Assembly: GCA_050084985.1 (NCBI GenBank)
Contig: JBITNC010000001.1
Span: 22,630,001 to 22,694,000, forward strand
Source of the DNA: Nageia nagi
Taxonomy: Eukaryota; Pinophyta
Length of the DNA: 64,000 bases
Direction of reading: 5' to 3'
The translations under genes were made by a program, and so were the position numbers. Shown piece by piece: positions 13,841 to 27,100 of the stretch. The notes below the pieces were generated by a model. The model was not told the origin of the DNA. It searched no databases and was given only the letters and a program-made list of their open reading frames with translations. Within the stretch, counting starts at the first letter, position 1; each line of letters starts with the position of its first letter.

Positions 13841-14870
13841 AGTAATTATTCACTATTTTATTTTTTTGCTCCTATGTGACTAACTATGTGGATGATGTGA
13901 TTTAGGGGGAGTAGACATAAATTTAACAACTTGAATAATTAGTGTTTGTTATTATAGTAGAAGAGTTTTCATGATGTAGTTGTTATATTGATGTGTTACT
14001 TTATGTGAGAATAATGGTCCTAATCACTTGATGATGCCATTTATTATACTTGCATTGCTAAATATTCCTAGGTTGCTAATGATATTGGTCTACTTCAATT
14101 TTATACAACTCTATTCTCAAGTTAACCATGTTATTATTGATGGAGTTTTCTTTAATATGGTTGGTGTTTCTACTCATTAAAGGCTTGATGCATTATCAAA
14201 TACTAGCATAGTGTGTAAGGTTTCATACCTATGTGTCATTGGTATCACTCATGATGTTTGAAAAAAATGGTGCTACTTAGTTGTAATGGAGATTGAGTTA
14301 TGATTCTGATTTTATTTCAAAATAATAGTTGAGGTTCTATTTTGCAGTGGTCATTCCCATAGAGAAGTTATCTTATCATTGGTGCTACCATAATGGTACA
14401 TATTATAACTCTTGTTATTACTTACATATAATACTATTATTTTATTGGCTAAATGTTCTTTGCTATTAAGAATTAGTGCATTCTATGCTTTTATAAGAAA
14501 CACTTACATCTATAATTATCAATGGTCATGGGAAGGGAAGATTGTAGAATGTTATTATTGTGTGCTTTTCATGAAATTTTATATGCCTTTATTACTACCA
14601 TTGGTAGTGTCAGGGTGAATTTGCTAATAAGAGATTTAGAATTTCTTATGTAAAGAATTTTAAATCATGTAGTGCCCTCATGATCAAAGCATACACCTTT
14701 ACCATTGTTGACAAAAAGGGGGAGAAGAGCATGAATGAAGTTTTGATAATAATGGTAAGGGGGAGATTATTAACCTATGGTGTTGTCATTATTACCAAAG
14801 ATATAATAATTTATAAAAGGGGTTATTACGATTTCCAAAGATGTAATCTATATAGGCAATGTTGAGTTAA
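13841..14870 (+). other. Possible 3' region of an old Copia element with several polypurine tracts
   Basis: Several G-rich purine tracts occur in one orientation: AGGGGAAG near 13837, TTAGGGGGAGTAG near 13902, AAAAAGGGGGAGAAG near 14715, and AAGGGGGAGATTATTAA near 14757. Repeated polypurine tracts ahead of the 3' LTR are a known feature of Sirevirus-type Copia elements. No pol domain or paired LTR was identified, so this is only a suggestion. Confidence 0.3.
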
Positions 14871-16383
14871 ACACTAAGTTGAAAAGTGTAATAATACAAA
14901 TATGACTATGCACATGCTAGTTATGAAAAGTGTAGTCATATAGTACCATGTAATGAAGTGTAGTCATGCCATGCTAGGTGAATAACATAAGAACAAGAAT
15001 TGGTTGATGTTAAATGAATGATCTAGCAAAAGTTTGATTTAGGAGAATGATGGTTGAGTGCTTATATGGAAGGCCAATACATTGATCAAATGTATACTTA
15101 AACAAATGATGAAAATGGTGTAAATTTGGTAGATGACATCATTTCTTTGATGATAATAAAAAATATAATAAGTACTAATAGTATAGATAAAAGGCTGCAA
15201 TGGCGAATGTACTTAGTACCTGTATGTAAAGATAATCAAGGATAATATAATGAAATGTAATAGATGACATAAACACAACAATGATGGTCCAAAATAAAAT
15301 AAGTCTAGTTTCTAAGACAACATGCCATAGCTATGAGGGAGACAAGTATCACTAAGGATGGAATGATAAAGGAATAATAAAGGATTTTAGTACATGATAT
15401 CAATATGAAGCCAATGGCTCAATTTACACTAATTCTAGTAGAGACTCAAAGAGTTCATGGAAGGCTAGCACAGTGAAGTGCTTTAAGCACTAGTGCATTG
15501 GAATGATTAAGATAAATACAAGGATTTAGATACATGATATAATAAGGAATATAATCATCCAAAATACACTATGTATGATATCCCAATTAGATAATCAAAT
15601 AATCAATGAACTTCAAGACTAGTAAGTATCAAAAATACAAAGACAACTCAAACATGACATTAGCTTAACAAATTCATGCTTTAATTACTTAATTTCAATA
15701 GTTAATAAGAAAAGGCTTGTGAGAGATTAATATTGAGTATCGATAAATAAGAAAGAACAAATGGCCTCTAGTTGATGACCTAGCAAAATGAAGGCCACTC
15801 CACATGAATTGATTCTGACACTTTAGGAACTATGATAATGAGATAGTGAAGTTAAGGGATGGTAATACAAGGAAATAGAAGAAGATAATAGCACATAAAA
15901 TAAACATAGAGATAGTGAATCGAAATAAACTAAGTTCGATAGTCTATATAAGAAAATGTCAATGATAAAGGCCTTAAGGACTAGTAATCAAAGATAAAGG
16001 CTTAGATCATTGATGGATGATGTAAGTGATGAGAAGAAAACCCAAAATTCATTAATTATGATGGATCATATGAGAAGGAAGCAAAGGAGAATGAGTTAAG
16101 GATCAAAAAATGATAAAAGACAAAGAGATGCTAGTCAATGATGTCAATGAATGGATGGTATTGAAATATACAAAGGTTTTGATATCTTAGGCAAATAAAA
16201 TCCTTGATGATGAAGTTAGAGAATTGTTTAAGGAAATAAAAAAAAAAATAATGTAAGGTACTGATAGAGGATGTCTTCATTTCAAAGAGCATTCAAAATA
16301 AACTAAAACTAATGGTCCAAAGACAATGTCATAGCAAGATGAAAATTATGTATCAAAAAGTAGTAGAAAATTATGAAGAAATT
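14871..16383. other. Spacer, no gene recognised
   Basis: AT-rich, with many short GATGA/AATGAT-like words and no frame that I can assign. If Gypsy A continued beyond its RNase H, its integrase would lie here on the minus strand. I could not see an integrase motif. Confidence 0.3.
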
Positions 16384-18095
16384 CTACTATTAAGTCTATA
16401 ATTGGTTGTCCTTTCATAGATTTTTGCTTCACCACATTGATGTCAAACTCTTGCAACAATATCAACCATTTAGCTACCCTTACTAACAAATATTGATTTG
16501 CTACAAGATATTTCATTAGATTAACTAGGCTAACAACATATGTAGTGCAATATAAAAGATAATGCCTTCATTTTTCTATAGCAAAAATAATACCAAAGTA
16601 AAGCTTTTCCATAGGGACATATATTATTTCATAATCTATGAGAGTTTTGCTAAGATAGTATATTGGTCTTTCCTTATTTTCATCATCTTTCTAACACAAC
16701 ATTTCCCTTAAGGCATATAATGTGGTTGATATATAAAGATATGCTTCCTTTTTAAAATCCATAACCACTAAAATAGAAGGATTTAGTAAATTCTATTTTA
16801 TATCTTCAAATATTTTTTAACACTTATCATCCCATACAAACTTAAAATCATTTTTTAATAAATGACTAAATGATCTACATTTATCCCCAAGTTGAGAAAT
16901 GAACCTTGTTACCAATTTATCTTCCCTTGAAAACTTATTAACTATTTGAGGTTCTTTGGAGTTGGCATACTCACTATAGCTTTTACTTTTTTAGGATCTA
17001 CCTCAATAAATCTTTTTGAAACCAAGAAACCAAGTAATTATCCTTAAATAACATCAAAAGCACACTTAGTTCACTCTAATCTTATCCTTTTTGAGAATGT
17101 GAAAAACCTCTTCATGGAGCTCCAAATGATCTTGGCCTTGCTTTGATTTAACCAAAATATCATCAATACACACTTTCACTAATTTATGAATATGCTAGTG
17201 GAACATAGACACCATAGCTCTTTGATAAGTAGCACCAACATTTTTCAATCCAAATGGCACAACCTTCCAACAAAAATTTCTCCAAGATACAGTGAAAACA
17301 GTTTTATGTTGATCATCTATATTGATTAAAATTTGATTATATCCCAAAATCCATGCATAAAAGATAAAGTATCATGACCAATAATACTATCCACAATCAT
17401 ATAAATATTTGGTAATGGAAAATCATCTTTTAGACAAGCATTATTGATATGAAAAAAATTAGTACAAACTCTTATCTCTCTAATAGGTTTAGTAATTGGA
17501 ACAATATTACCCATCCATTCTAGATAATCTATTAGTTTAATAAACAACATTCAAATATTTTTTTATTTGTCTCTAATAATACCTGAGAAGGATACATATT
17601 TCTTAGTTTCTATTTAATAGGGTTGGATCCTTCATTAAGTTGTAAATTATGCATAACAAAAGAGGGATCTAAGTTGGACATATTAGTATAAGACCATGCA
17701 AAATTCTTACAACTTTCAATAAACTTATTTTTGTACCTTTCTGGTTGAGGTGTTGGAAGGGAAGCTCCAACCTTTATCAACCTCTCCTTATCGCTTCTTT
17801 CAATGTTGAAATATGTTCATTCTTCAATTGGGAATGCTAATTCATCATTTTTATACAATATTAAATGTAATGCTTCCAATCCCTAAATATCACATGCATC
17901 ATCATCTTCTTGCTAAACCTAAAACACTTCATTAAAATTCACCTCTTGGCCAAAATACCCATACTCACTAAAAATGTAGCATGTTTTTTTTTCTCATTTG
18001 ATTTAGGCAATTATGAATTTGCCCCCATGTATTCTAAGATATCATCATAAATATTAAAGTAATCAAAATCAATTGATATAATATCATCAAGCCAT
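16384..18095 (-). pseudogene. Gypsy A pol remnant: RT and RNase H
   Basis: Minus-strand Ty3/gypsy reverse transcriptase. At 17326-17550 the frame reads through ..IREIRVCTNFF.., ..LKDDFPLPNIY.. and ..GHDTLSFMHGF, the N-terminal RT blocks of Tat-like Gypsy elements. Further left, in shifting frames, come a VPFGLKNVGATYQRAM-like block (about 17180-17260) and CIDDILVKS, a variant of the Y-V-D-D catalytic box (about 17150). The RT/RNase H connection follows, down to about 16390, with a TRFISQLG-like motif near 16900. Copia 1 is inserted immediately to the right. Gag and protease of the same element and orientation resume beyond 34797. Many frameshifts and stops show that it is old. Confidence 0.8.
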
Positions 18096-18100
18096 AAATA

Positions 18101-19222
18101 TGAAGGATTTAGACTAGATCTAAACAAATCCTCAAGGACCAAGACTAGGAAACTCAATCATACACAAGATAACACAATCACACAAGATAACACAAGTGTA
18201 ATGTGGTTCCTCCCTCCTTGGTGTTAGAAAAATGGAGACTAAGATAGAACCGGCCAGACAGAACCGACCAGCCAGCCAACCGGCTAAGATGCCAGTAAAT
18301 CTGAAGGATAGTTTTGTTTATAAAGCCAACTGCTCTGCAGGGCAGTTTCTTTCTCATTTCAAACCAATTTTCAGTTGCCAAGGAGCCATGACACCTGTTC
18401 AGCAGTTGTAGAAGGGTTGGGGGTTACCTAACGACCTTCCTGATCCAACTTGGGTTTAAGTTGGGTTAGTTTGTACCTATAAATAAGAGGCTTGAGTTGA
18501 GGCATGCATGTAGTTGGAATATGTGTGTATGAATGTAATTTGATAGCATTTGTGAGGTTGATTGTAATTGTTGAGAGAGAGATTGTAGTGAAGCTTTGTT
18601 GTAACTCCAAAGTGAAGGTTGTAGCAAGGTTATTCTACTGATGTATTGCTTGGAGGATTTGAATGCAAAAGGGTTGAAAGCTTCTTCGTGGATGTAGCCT
18701 ACACTGGGTGAACCACGTTATCTCTTGTGTTTCTCTTGTGTGATTGATGTTCATGGATGTTTGATTTCAATAGTATGCTTAATTATTGTTTCTCTTTGCC
18801 AAGGACAATAAGAATTGTGAATGCTCTTGCTTATATAAACTCTTAAAATCCTAACACTTGGAAGTACATCCACAACTAGTATCTCAATTCTCAAGTATGC
18901 CCCTCTTACAACTATTCTCTTCCTCTCCTACACAACTAGTAGAGTAATCTTACTCCAAAAACTTAGTTATGTTACAAGAGGAGAGGCCCTCTATTTATAG
19001 CTTGAGAGCACCTCCCTAACTTCCCTTTAACCCAAGGGTAAGGTTAGGGTTACAATAAATGTATCACCTAACTTTAACCTACCAACTAACCACTTGGTAA
19101 AGTCAAAGTCTACATAATAAAGAATTCAATTAATCCCTTAAGGTATCTACATATCCTTTAAGTGATTAATTGAATTTACAAGGAGTTTAGATATTCACAA
19201 TATTTCATTACAAATTCTAACA
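18101..19222 (-). repeat. Copia 1 3' LTR (contains a solo LTR)
   Basis: Identical in layout to 34311-34792 apart from a 640-bp block (solo LTR plus one TSD copy) at 18222-18861. The net length is 482 bp. The minus-strand U3 end joins the polypurine tract at 19223. Confidence 0.95.
18222..18856 (+). mobile_element. Solo LTR inserted in Copia 1 3' LTR
   Basis: A 635-bp sequence starting TGTTAGAAAA and ending ATCCTAACA, flanked by CTTGG on both sides (18217-18221 and 18857-18861). The other Copia 1 LTR has an uninterrupted CTTGG here (34427-34431), which proves the insertion. It contains a TATAAATAAG box near 18478-18487 and, near its 3' end (18688-18720), the GGGTGAACCACGT segment found in the other Copia LTRs of the window. 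No internal region is present. Confidence 0.92.
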
Positions 19223-19694
19223 TTCCCCCTTAATGCAATATTGGGATAGAGCATAGAAGAGAGAAGAGAGAGAGAGTAAGAGAGAGTTATCCTCCATAGA
19301 GATACAAGTGGAGATGAGAACATTTACATATTTGAGAATCTTTTTGAGAACTAGTATGAGACTCACTACATTACCATTTGACAAAAATGGTTTACAATAC
19401 AATCATTAACCACAACTGGTTTCACTGTACATAGTAGTTGATCAACTTTAAGATGACATGTGAGTCTCCATGAGATTGCTTACACAAGGTGAGTAACCTA
19501 CATTTCTGAAGAAGATCCTACATGCTACAAGCAAATCATGAACAAAATCAGTTAGATGCATCATATATTCAAATAAGAGAATCAAATAATGCCATCTTAT
19601 AAATAACTGATCAATGGTGCACTATAAGTCATCACAAATATGCCAAGCCATCACTCATAGTCACCTGTTGTATATAGACATGTGTTGATTTTTA

Positions 19695-20000
19695 ATAGAG
19701 CATAAAAATTGTACAATGAGTTTCTCATGCAGAGCAAACTCACCACAAAGGTATAGAATGTACAACAAGTTCCTCATGTAGAGTGAACTTACCATGAAGG
19801 TATATTAATTATATGCTCAAAAATTGTACAAAAAGTTTCTCACGCAGAGCAAAATTACCACGGAGGTATAAAATGTACAATAAGTTTATCACGTAGAGCA
19901 AACTTACCACGAAGGTATAAAATAATCAACACTCTATAACAACAATTATACAACAAGTTTGTCATGCAGAGCAAACTTACCATGAAGGTATAGAATCTAC
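19695..20000. repeat. Tandem repeats in Copia 1 3' untranslated region
   Basis: Five imperfect copies of a 48-70 bp unit with the core AGTTT(C/A)TCA(C/T)G(C/T)AGAG, then AACTTACCA and GAAGGTATA (unit starts near 19705, 19755, 19820, 19868 and 19945). The array lies between the end of the pol frame and the polypurine tract. Such 3' arrays are known to vary quickly in plant LTR elements. Confidence 0.8.
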
Positions 20001-20048
20001 AATCAAAAAAGGCCTCTTAGAGGTGAAGTTTTCATCACTAACAAAAGT

Positions 20049-23000
20049 TCAAACTTCACTCCCTCTTGAGGGCAACTTCACCAACCCTAGATAATCCCTA
20101 AGCTTGTAGAATTGAGCTTCAGGAAGGGGCTTGGTGAATAAATCAGTAGAGTTTTTAGTAGATGGACAATACTACAAGTGTATGATGTCATCTAGAACCT
20201 TCTCCTTGATAAAATGGGCTTGGATTTCCACATGTTTGGTTCTCTGATGGAACACAGGATTCTTAGCCAAAGAGATAGCCGATTGATTGTCTAAAGAAAT
20301 AAGAGATGGGCCATTTTGCTTATACCTAATTTCATTCAGAAGATGCCTCAACCAAATAGCATCTTGGGTAGTAATAGACATGGCTCAATATTCAGCTTTG
20401 GTGGTAGAAAGAGTCATAGTAGGTTGCTTCTTGGAAGCCCAAGAGATAGCACCTGAACCAATGCTAAACACATATGCATAGGTTGATTTTCTGTCATCTC
20501 TATCTTCCCCATAATTAGAATCTAAGAACCTAGAGAGAACAATCGAGGGCACTTTGGAATACTTAAGAGTAAGATCCTTTGTCCCTACGACATACCTCAA
20601 GATTTGCTTAACAGCATTGAGGTGTTCAACATATGGTTTTTGCATGAATCGTGCCATCAAATTCACTACAAAGGCAATATCAGGTTGAGAGATAGTCAGA
20701 TACAAAAGACTACCTATCAATTGCCTATAAGCTGTAGCATCAGCTAACTGAGAATTTGAGCTCAAGGATACAATGATTCTAGGAGAAATAGGTATTGCAG
20801 CATATTTACACTCCTCCATTCCAAACTTTTGCAAGATGTCTGATATATACTTAGATTGACTAAGATAAGTACAATCTTTGTGTTAGTATACTTGCATCCC
20901 AAGATAGTAATGCAATAGACCTAAATCAGTCATTTCAAATGTTGCCTTCAGTTTGGAGATGCACTCTTGGATGATTTCAATATTATTGCTAGTTATGAGA
21001 AGATCATCCACATAAAAGAGAATTAAGACCACGTCTTTTCCTTGATTGAGTACATACAGATCTAAGTTAGAGAAGCACTTGGAAAAACCAATATCTGCAA
21101 AGAATCCTAAAATTTTCTTGTACCATGCTCTAAGTGCTTGCTTAAGTCCATACAAAGACTTCTTAAGCTTGCACACAAGAGACTCTTTTCCTTCTGGAAT
21201 AAATCCTTCTAGTTGATTCATGTAGATTTCTACATCTAAGTCACCATTGAGAAATGCACTCTTGACATCAAGTTGAAAAGCTTTCCATCCTTGAGCTATA
21301 GAAAGAGCAAGGATTATTCTGATAGTAGGCATCTTGGCCATAGGAGCAAAGGTTTCCTCATAATCAATACCATATTTCTGAGCAAATCCTTTGGCCACTA
21401 ACCTTGCTTTGTATTTTTCAATTTTTCCATCAGAATTGTACTTGACCTTGTATATCCATTTATTTCCAATCACATTTTTCTCATTGGGATAAGGAACCAA
21501 ATCCCAAGTTTCATTTTTCATGAGCGCCTCATACTCAACTTTCATAGCTTCCATCCAACACTCTTGGTTGGAAGCTTCTTTGAAGGTTGATGGCTCATTC
21601 GTATTATCAATTTTGGTAAATAAAGAGTTATTTAAGGTCATACTCCTTGTAATTCTCTAAGCTGAAGAATTTTGCTCTTGTGGTGACTTCCCTACATGAT
21701 CATCCAACCAGTTAGGTGCAGGCAAAGAATCATCTGTATCAGACAACTTAGCATGAGAGGTCGTATCCTCAGGAAGTTCATTGAACTTGACATCCCTGGA
21801 AATAAAGACTATTTTATGGGATGAGGAGTAGAGCCTGTAACCTCTATGCTCATTATCATACCCCACAAAGATGCATTATTTTGATCTTTTATCCAACTTC
21901 TTTCTTTTCTTTGAGGTAATGAAGGCAAATGCATCACAATCGAAGACCTTGAAGTGTGAGAGGTTAGTTTTCTTTCCTGTCCATGCTTCATACGAAGTTT
22001 TACCTTCAACTACCTTAGTAGGACACCTATTTAGGGTGTGAATAGTAGTGTGAATAGCTTCTCCCCATAAGAAACTAAGAAGGTTACCCAACATGCATCT
22101 TGACATTTCCATAATGGTTCAATTATTCCTTTCAGCAACTCCATTTTGCTAAGGGGTGTAAGGGATTGTGAATTGCCGCTTGATCCCATGTTTAACACAA
22201 TAGTCATTAAACTCATTGCTATTATACTCACCCCCATTATCAGATCTCAACATCTTGATCTTAAAATCAGTTTGATTTTCAACAAGAGCCTTGAAGTCTT
22301 TAAACCTATCAAAAGTTTGATCCTTGTGCTCAAGTAGATAACCAAATGTCATCCTACTGAAGTCATCAATGATGGTCAAAACATAAGAAGCTCCCCCTAG
22401 AGACTTAGTCTAAAATGGACCCATCAAATTTGAATGCACAAGCTGAAGAGGAAGAGTAGCCTGAGTTGCCTTATCTTTTTCAAACTTTTGCCTATGCATC
22501 TTTCCTAGAATGTACCTTTCATAAAGACCAATTGTGGGTGAAATATTAGGTAAACCTTCCACAAGTTCTTGAGTTTTCATATCTTGAATACTCTTGTGGT
22601 TAAGGTGCCCTAATTGTTGATGCCAAAGATTACCCTTTGAACAAACATTGGTAGCAAGACACATTTTTGAAGGAACTTGATCCACAATATAAAGGTCATC
22701 CTTTACTAATCCTTTCATGAAGGTGGCAAGTCCTTTCTTAACACACCAGGAGTGTGAGGTAAACTCAAATGAGTATCCTTTCCTTGTAATCTGAATTACA
22801 AAGATAAGATTCATCCTTAGTTTGGGCACATAAAAGACATTATCAAGAATCTTGCCATGAATCTTCACACTCCCGATTCCTTGAACATCAAGGAATGTAT
22901 TATCACCTATCACAACTACATCCTTTTTGTACTTATGAAAGTTTTCAAACTTATCCTTTTCATAACACATGTGATTAATGCATCCTGAATCAACAATCCA

Positions 23001-23966
23001 ATCATTTGAAACATTTTGAGTCATTGAGTAGTAGGCAACAGTAGCAGTATGCTTGTTCTTCTTTTTATTATTGAAATTTCTCACATTTGCATTTCCCTTG
23101 CCTTTTTGAGCAAATTTCTTTTTGCAAAAATCATACTCTTTGTGCCCAAATATGCCATAAAAGTTACAATTTCCATCAAACTTTTCCTGAGGTGTTGGAT
23201 TGCTTGATCCAACTTTGTCATTCCTTTGCCTGAAGTTTCCATTATTGTTGCCCTTTTTCTCATACTTCCTGAAGGTAGATGAGGACTTGTTATCTTTGAA
23301 TTTATAATGTTTGAACTTTTTCTTGAAAGGAGTTTTGGTTGCTCCTAGAGCAATGCTATTATCTTTTGGAGAAAAGTTCAACATTTTCTTGTTCAAAGTT
23401 TCCTCATGCTTCAGAAGGAGTCTAGAAAGGTTATCAAGAGAGATGACATCTTCTTCATCATCGAGCCTTGTTTCCATAACCGTGACAAAGTTACTGAACT
23501 TTGTAGAAAGGCTTTGAAGAATGATGAAGACCATGAACTCATCATTGATCCAATTGCACCCACAACCAACCAGTTGTGTCCTAAGGTCAATGATTTTGTT
23601 CAAGTAGATAGAGGCACTTTCATCTTCACTTTGACGATATTGCAACAACTTTTGTAAAATGGTGAACCTCCTTGAAAATTTTGACCCAAGGTAAATTTTC
23701 TTTAGCCTATCCCAAGCTTTCTTTGCTGATGTTGATGAAGAGATCATGAGAAGGACAACATCTAAAACTGCACGATAAATCATTGAAGTTGCTAACTCAT
23801 TCTTTGAGTTGTATACTTTAAGAGCCTTCTCATCAGTAGGAGCGACCAAGTCTTCACTAACTATCTGCCATAGCTTTCTTGCTTGTAACTCAACTTTCAT
23901 ACGAGGTTCCCATATTCCAAAGTTGGAACCATCAAATATATGCTTGGGAATAAAGGTTTCAACCAT
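20049..23966 (-). pseudogene. Copia 1 gag-pol polyprotein, inactivated by in-frame stops only
   Basis: A single minus-strand frame of about 1,306 codons, the usual order and size for a Copia polyprotein. Gag comes first, starting MVETFIPKHIFDGSNFGIWE (about residues 1-250). Next come a zinc knuckle whose second Cys is Tyr (CNFYGIFGHKEYDFC), an aspartic protease with DWIVDSGCINHM, and a pre-integrase block LWHQQLGHLNHKSI. In the integrase zinc site two Cys are Tyr (LYERYILGK). The integrase core follows (VLTIIDDFSRM.., LRSDNGGEYNS), then RT (KARLVAKGFAQ.., FQLDVKSAFLNGDL, LFYVDDLL) and RNase H to LFTKPLPEAQFYKL. Eight in-frame stops interrupt it (starting at 22410, 22149, 22119, 21876, 21657, 20883, 20385 and 20172 on the plus coordinate). 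There is no frameshift. Seven of the eight fall where a Gln or Arg codon would become a stop by C-to-T. Confidence 0.95.
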
Positions 23967-25429
23967 TGCTACAAAAAAGTAAATATGCAGTAAGAATGCA
24001 AATTTTATGATCTATACAAATAAAACATAAGTAAACATGTCCCACATTTGCAAACTTATAAACCATGATCCGTAGAAGGATAAAGTTGAGGTTGTTTTCT
24101 TGTATAGAATTAGGCCTTCACCTGGATGCCCGCAAGGTGGAGCCCAGGTACTACCAGTCCTCAACCAGTTCACCTTGGTCAGTAATATACTCTCACAAGG
24201 AGAAGTACTAACTATTTTCCAAGGATCTGATGTATCTTGGACTGGCCATTTTAATTATCTTGATTAAGGTTTTCAATTTTCCTCCTAGGTTATCAGGATA
24301 ATCCCTGAATGGATGTGCGGACATGTGGTATCACTACACACATGCCTGTCCACCTAATAGAGTTATGTCCAATCCAACAGAGGTCTTAGGGGCAATTAAG
24401 ATGAACTTACCACCACTTGGGTCTTCGAACTAAAAAAGCTCCAATCTACCCTATCCTCACCTCGTGGCTCCCCAAATAAGTCATGTTATGGAAGAATACG
24501 TGTGGATGTATTCATTTTAAGGGTTACTTTCAATATTTTGCATATTTGCAAGTATAAAGCAAATGTGCAAAAATATAAAGTAAAGTGAAAATACTCCATC
24601 CACACAAACTTGAAACCTTAAGAGTCCAATGGGTTTTGTACTAACCCCTAAAGGACTTTTACATTTTTCATATTTTTGCTCAAGTTCAAAAATAATGAAT
24701 TTTACAAAGGCTAAGTCCTACTTAGCATTAATCCATAACTTAAACATGTATTATTCCATGACTTAAAATTAAGTAATAAACATGCATAATGCATTATTTA
24801 ACTTCAAATTTTAAGTACTAAGCATTTTAAGTACTAAGCATGCTTGATTTCTAACAAGGTTAAGAGGCATGCATTATAAACTTAGCATGCAAGATCCATA
24901 AAGATTTAAGTAAAAAATTATAAAAATTTCCCCCGTTTTTACTTAAAGTGCTAAAACTTGGATGCCAAAAAAATTGTGTTTAAGTATGGTTCCCCCGTCT
25001 TTGCACTTAAGGTGTTATCCCTAAAAAAAAGGTCTTTGAAATATGCATTTTAAGTAAAATTGCCCTTTGTTGACTTAAAAAAGACTTAGGGAAAAAACCT
25101 TAAATGTTTAATTTTGACCTAGACATAAAAAAAATCAAATCAAATGTGTAGTGGGTAAAAAAAATAAAGGCTCAACAACTTAAGGTTGAAAAAAAATGGG
25201 AAGGTGGCCAAGGTAAGCCACATGGAGGGGGAGAGGCTGGGCGACAGAGGGAGTCCAAGGTGGTGAGGAGGAGGCCACGTAGGGTAGTGGAGGTTGCATG
25301 GGGCGGCCAGATGATGGTTGACCACCCAATTCGTAGAGATAAGTCAGTGAGGGAGGAAGGAGATTATAAGGGTCAAGCGAGGCATCTCGGAAAACAACAC
25401 ATAGATCCTTGCAATGGATTTAGTTTATG
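23967..25429 (-). other. Copia 1 leader, part next to gag
   Basis: Non-coding sequence between the gag start and the PPR-like fragment. It includes a less AT-rich block at 24110-24490 with short inverted words such as CACCTGG/CCAGG, and an AT-rich stretch (24500-25200). The Copia leader, without Gypsy B, totals about 2.6 kb, which is long for the superfamily. No frame is assigned. Confidence 0.5.
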
Positions 25430-25860
25430 CATATTCGATGATTAGGGTAGTCCACGAAACCTATCAAACAACTCGCAGGCCTTGTGTGTATATCCTACGA
25501 TCATTGCAGTCCATAAAATGGTGTCTGCACTTCCAAACATTTACAGGCTTTCAATGTTGTGGTTTCGGTGACCCATTCAATGTTGGCTATTTTATCCACA
25601 GCTTCAAACCATTTTCACAGGCTATTGTGGCTTCCCAGTGTAGTTGGTTATTCTCTACGCTAAGAGAATTCTCTCTGAAACTTTTTTGTATCCGTTTTGG
25701 GCATATCTTGTGAGTAGTGCAGGCCATGCAGCTTGCAAACAATTTGTAGACTCTATCAATGTATTCAATTTTGTGCATATTGCTTGAGCGTTGCAGTCCA
25801 TAGATTGAATTTCATCGAGGCACTTTGTCAAACAATTCATGCATATATTTTACTTCACCC
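25430..25860 (-). pseudogene. PPR protein gene fragments captured in Copia 1 leader
   Basis: On the minus strand, across several frames, pieces of pentatricopeptide-repeat units can be read. They are HELFDKVPR (near 25820), WTATLKQYAQN (near 25780), WPALLTRYAQNGY (near 25705) and WTAMIVGYTHKACELFD (near 25470-25520). These fit the PPR pattern W-(T/N)-A-M-I-x-x-Y-A-Q-N-G followed by L-F-D-x-(M/V)-P. PPR proteins are organellar RNA-binding factors. The fragment is frameshifted and cannot make a protein. It lies in the same orientation as Copia 1 transcription, so it would be part of the element's RNA. Whether it was captured by Copia 1 or brought in by another insertion is unresolved. Confidence 0.55.
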
Positions 25861-26157
25861 CTCCGAATAATAATTTTTGTATGGTTTTGTTATTTATAAA
25901 TTGATAATTAAAAAAAAACTTATTTGATTTTTTTTTTAAATACCTTTTCCTTGTTTTTGGATATAAAAAAATGTATATAAATATTATTGTGCCCTCATGT
26001 AAAAATTTGTCGTACAACAAAAAATTATTCTCCTCTCATTTTTTTTAAGTAAATGTTCATGCCTCATCAAAAAAAATACCACTAACATAAAAAATGGTAG
26101 TATATATATGAGAAATTTCACAATAATATATTACTATTTTTAAACAAATAGTAATAA

Positions 26158-27024
26158 TGTTAACACATAAAAATGATTTTATGTTTTTAAATCAATAAAT
26201 TAATGAAATATGCTTGGCCTAACTATATGTCTTGAATGGATTAAAGTGATAATATCAATTTTTGGCTTGAATATGAATATTGCATGGGTTATCTTGAATA
26301 TTGCATGGGTTATCTTGAATATTGCATGGTTTATCTTGAGTATTGCATGAATTATCTTTTTTATTGATGTATTTATCTTAAATCTTGTGAATTAACCTTA
26401 TTTATGTGGATGCACGCCGACCTATGGGTGGTATTACCTATATCTATATAAATAAGGGATCTAATAGTAAGTCCACAACAACAAGGATACACATGATCCC
26501 ACGTATGGTCTTGTAAGTGGCTACCCCTTAAGGTATCTCTTGGTACCGCCTACAAGGCTGTGGTTTGTGTGCTTCCTTACGTGAGCTCTCTTGACATCTG
26601 TGATCATTATACTGCAATCTGAGATATCTATACTGAAGATCTGGACCTAATCGAGAGGTCAAAGCTATCAAACTAAGGCCATCGATGCTCCTTTGTGAAT
26701 GAAAGAACACCACTGATGCTCTAATACTACTGAAACGGACCGCCCGTGGTCCTCTTTTCGCATCCTTGCAGGTCACGATGTTGTCGAAAAGGTAGCTTAT
26801 CATCACTACATCGCCAATATCTACGTCTTTCATTGTCAGGTACATTCTATGAGGTTAGTACATAAATCACAATCTTGGTTGGTACATTTACACTTCTGAA
26901 TTGCTATATGTTGTTTACTATTATCTAGAATAAATTGCTATCCGTAGCTAGAATACAGATAATATTGAGTTTGTAGATAGTTGCTTATTTACTTATTTGC
27001 ACTCTCAATTTTTATTTATAAACA
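26158..27024 (+). repeat. Gypsy B 5' LTR
   Basis: 867 bp. It contains a TATA box (TATAAATAAG at about 26447) and the inverted repeat GGACCGCCCGTGGTCC (26737-26752). It is 21 bp longer than the 3' LTR because it has one extra 21-bp unit at 26277-26362. By eye it differs from the 3' LTR at roughly 40 positions, mostly transitions. Confidence 0.95.
26277..26362. repeat. 21-bp tandem repeat in U3
   Basis: Four copies of AATATTGCATGGGTTATCTTG-type units in the 5' LTR against three in the 3' LTR (near 33157-33221). The copy-number change accounts exactly for the LTR length difference (867 against 846 bp). Confidence 0.85.
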
Positions 27025-27045
27025 TTTGGTGAACCCGACATGAAC
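27025..27045 (+). other. Gypsy B primer-binding site
   Basis: TTTGGTGAACCCGACATGAA directly follows the 5' LTR end ..TAAACA. I cannot assign the primer tRNA with confidence. The same TTTGGTGAACC start is seen in the Gypsy A primer-binding site (minus strand, about 37440-37458), which links the two elements to one lineage. Confidence 0.7.
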
Positions 27046-27100
27046 TACACATCATTATACTAAAACCCTAAAGGTTTTAGTTAAGATTAACATCTATTTT

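Noticed and set aside
25140-25445. Short open frames on both strands in a GC-richer part of the Copia 1 leader
   Set aside because: No recognisable motif, overlapping frames on both strands, no start context or conservation evidence.
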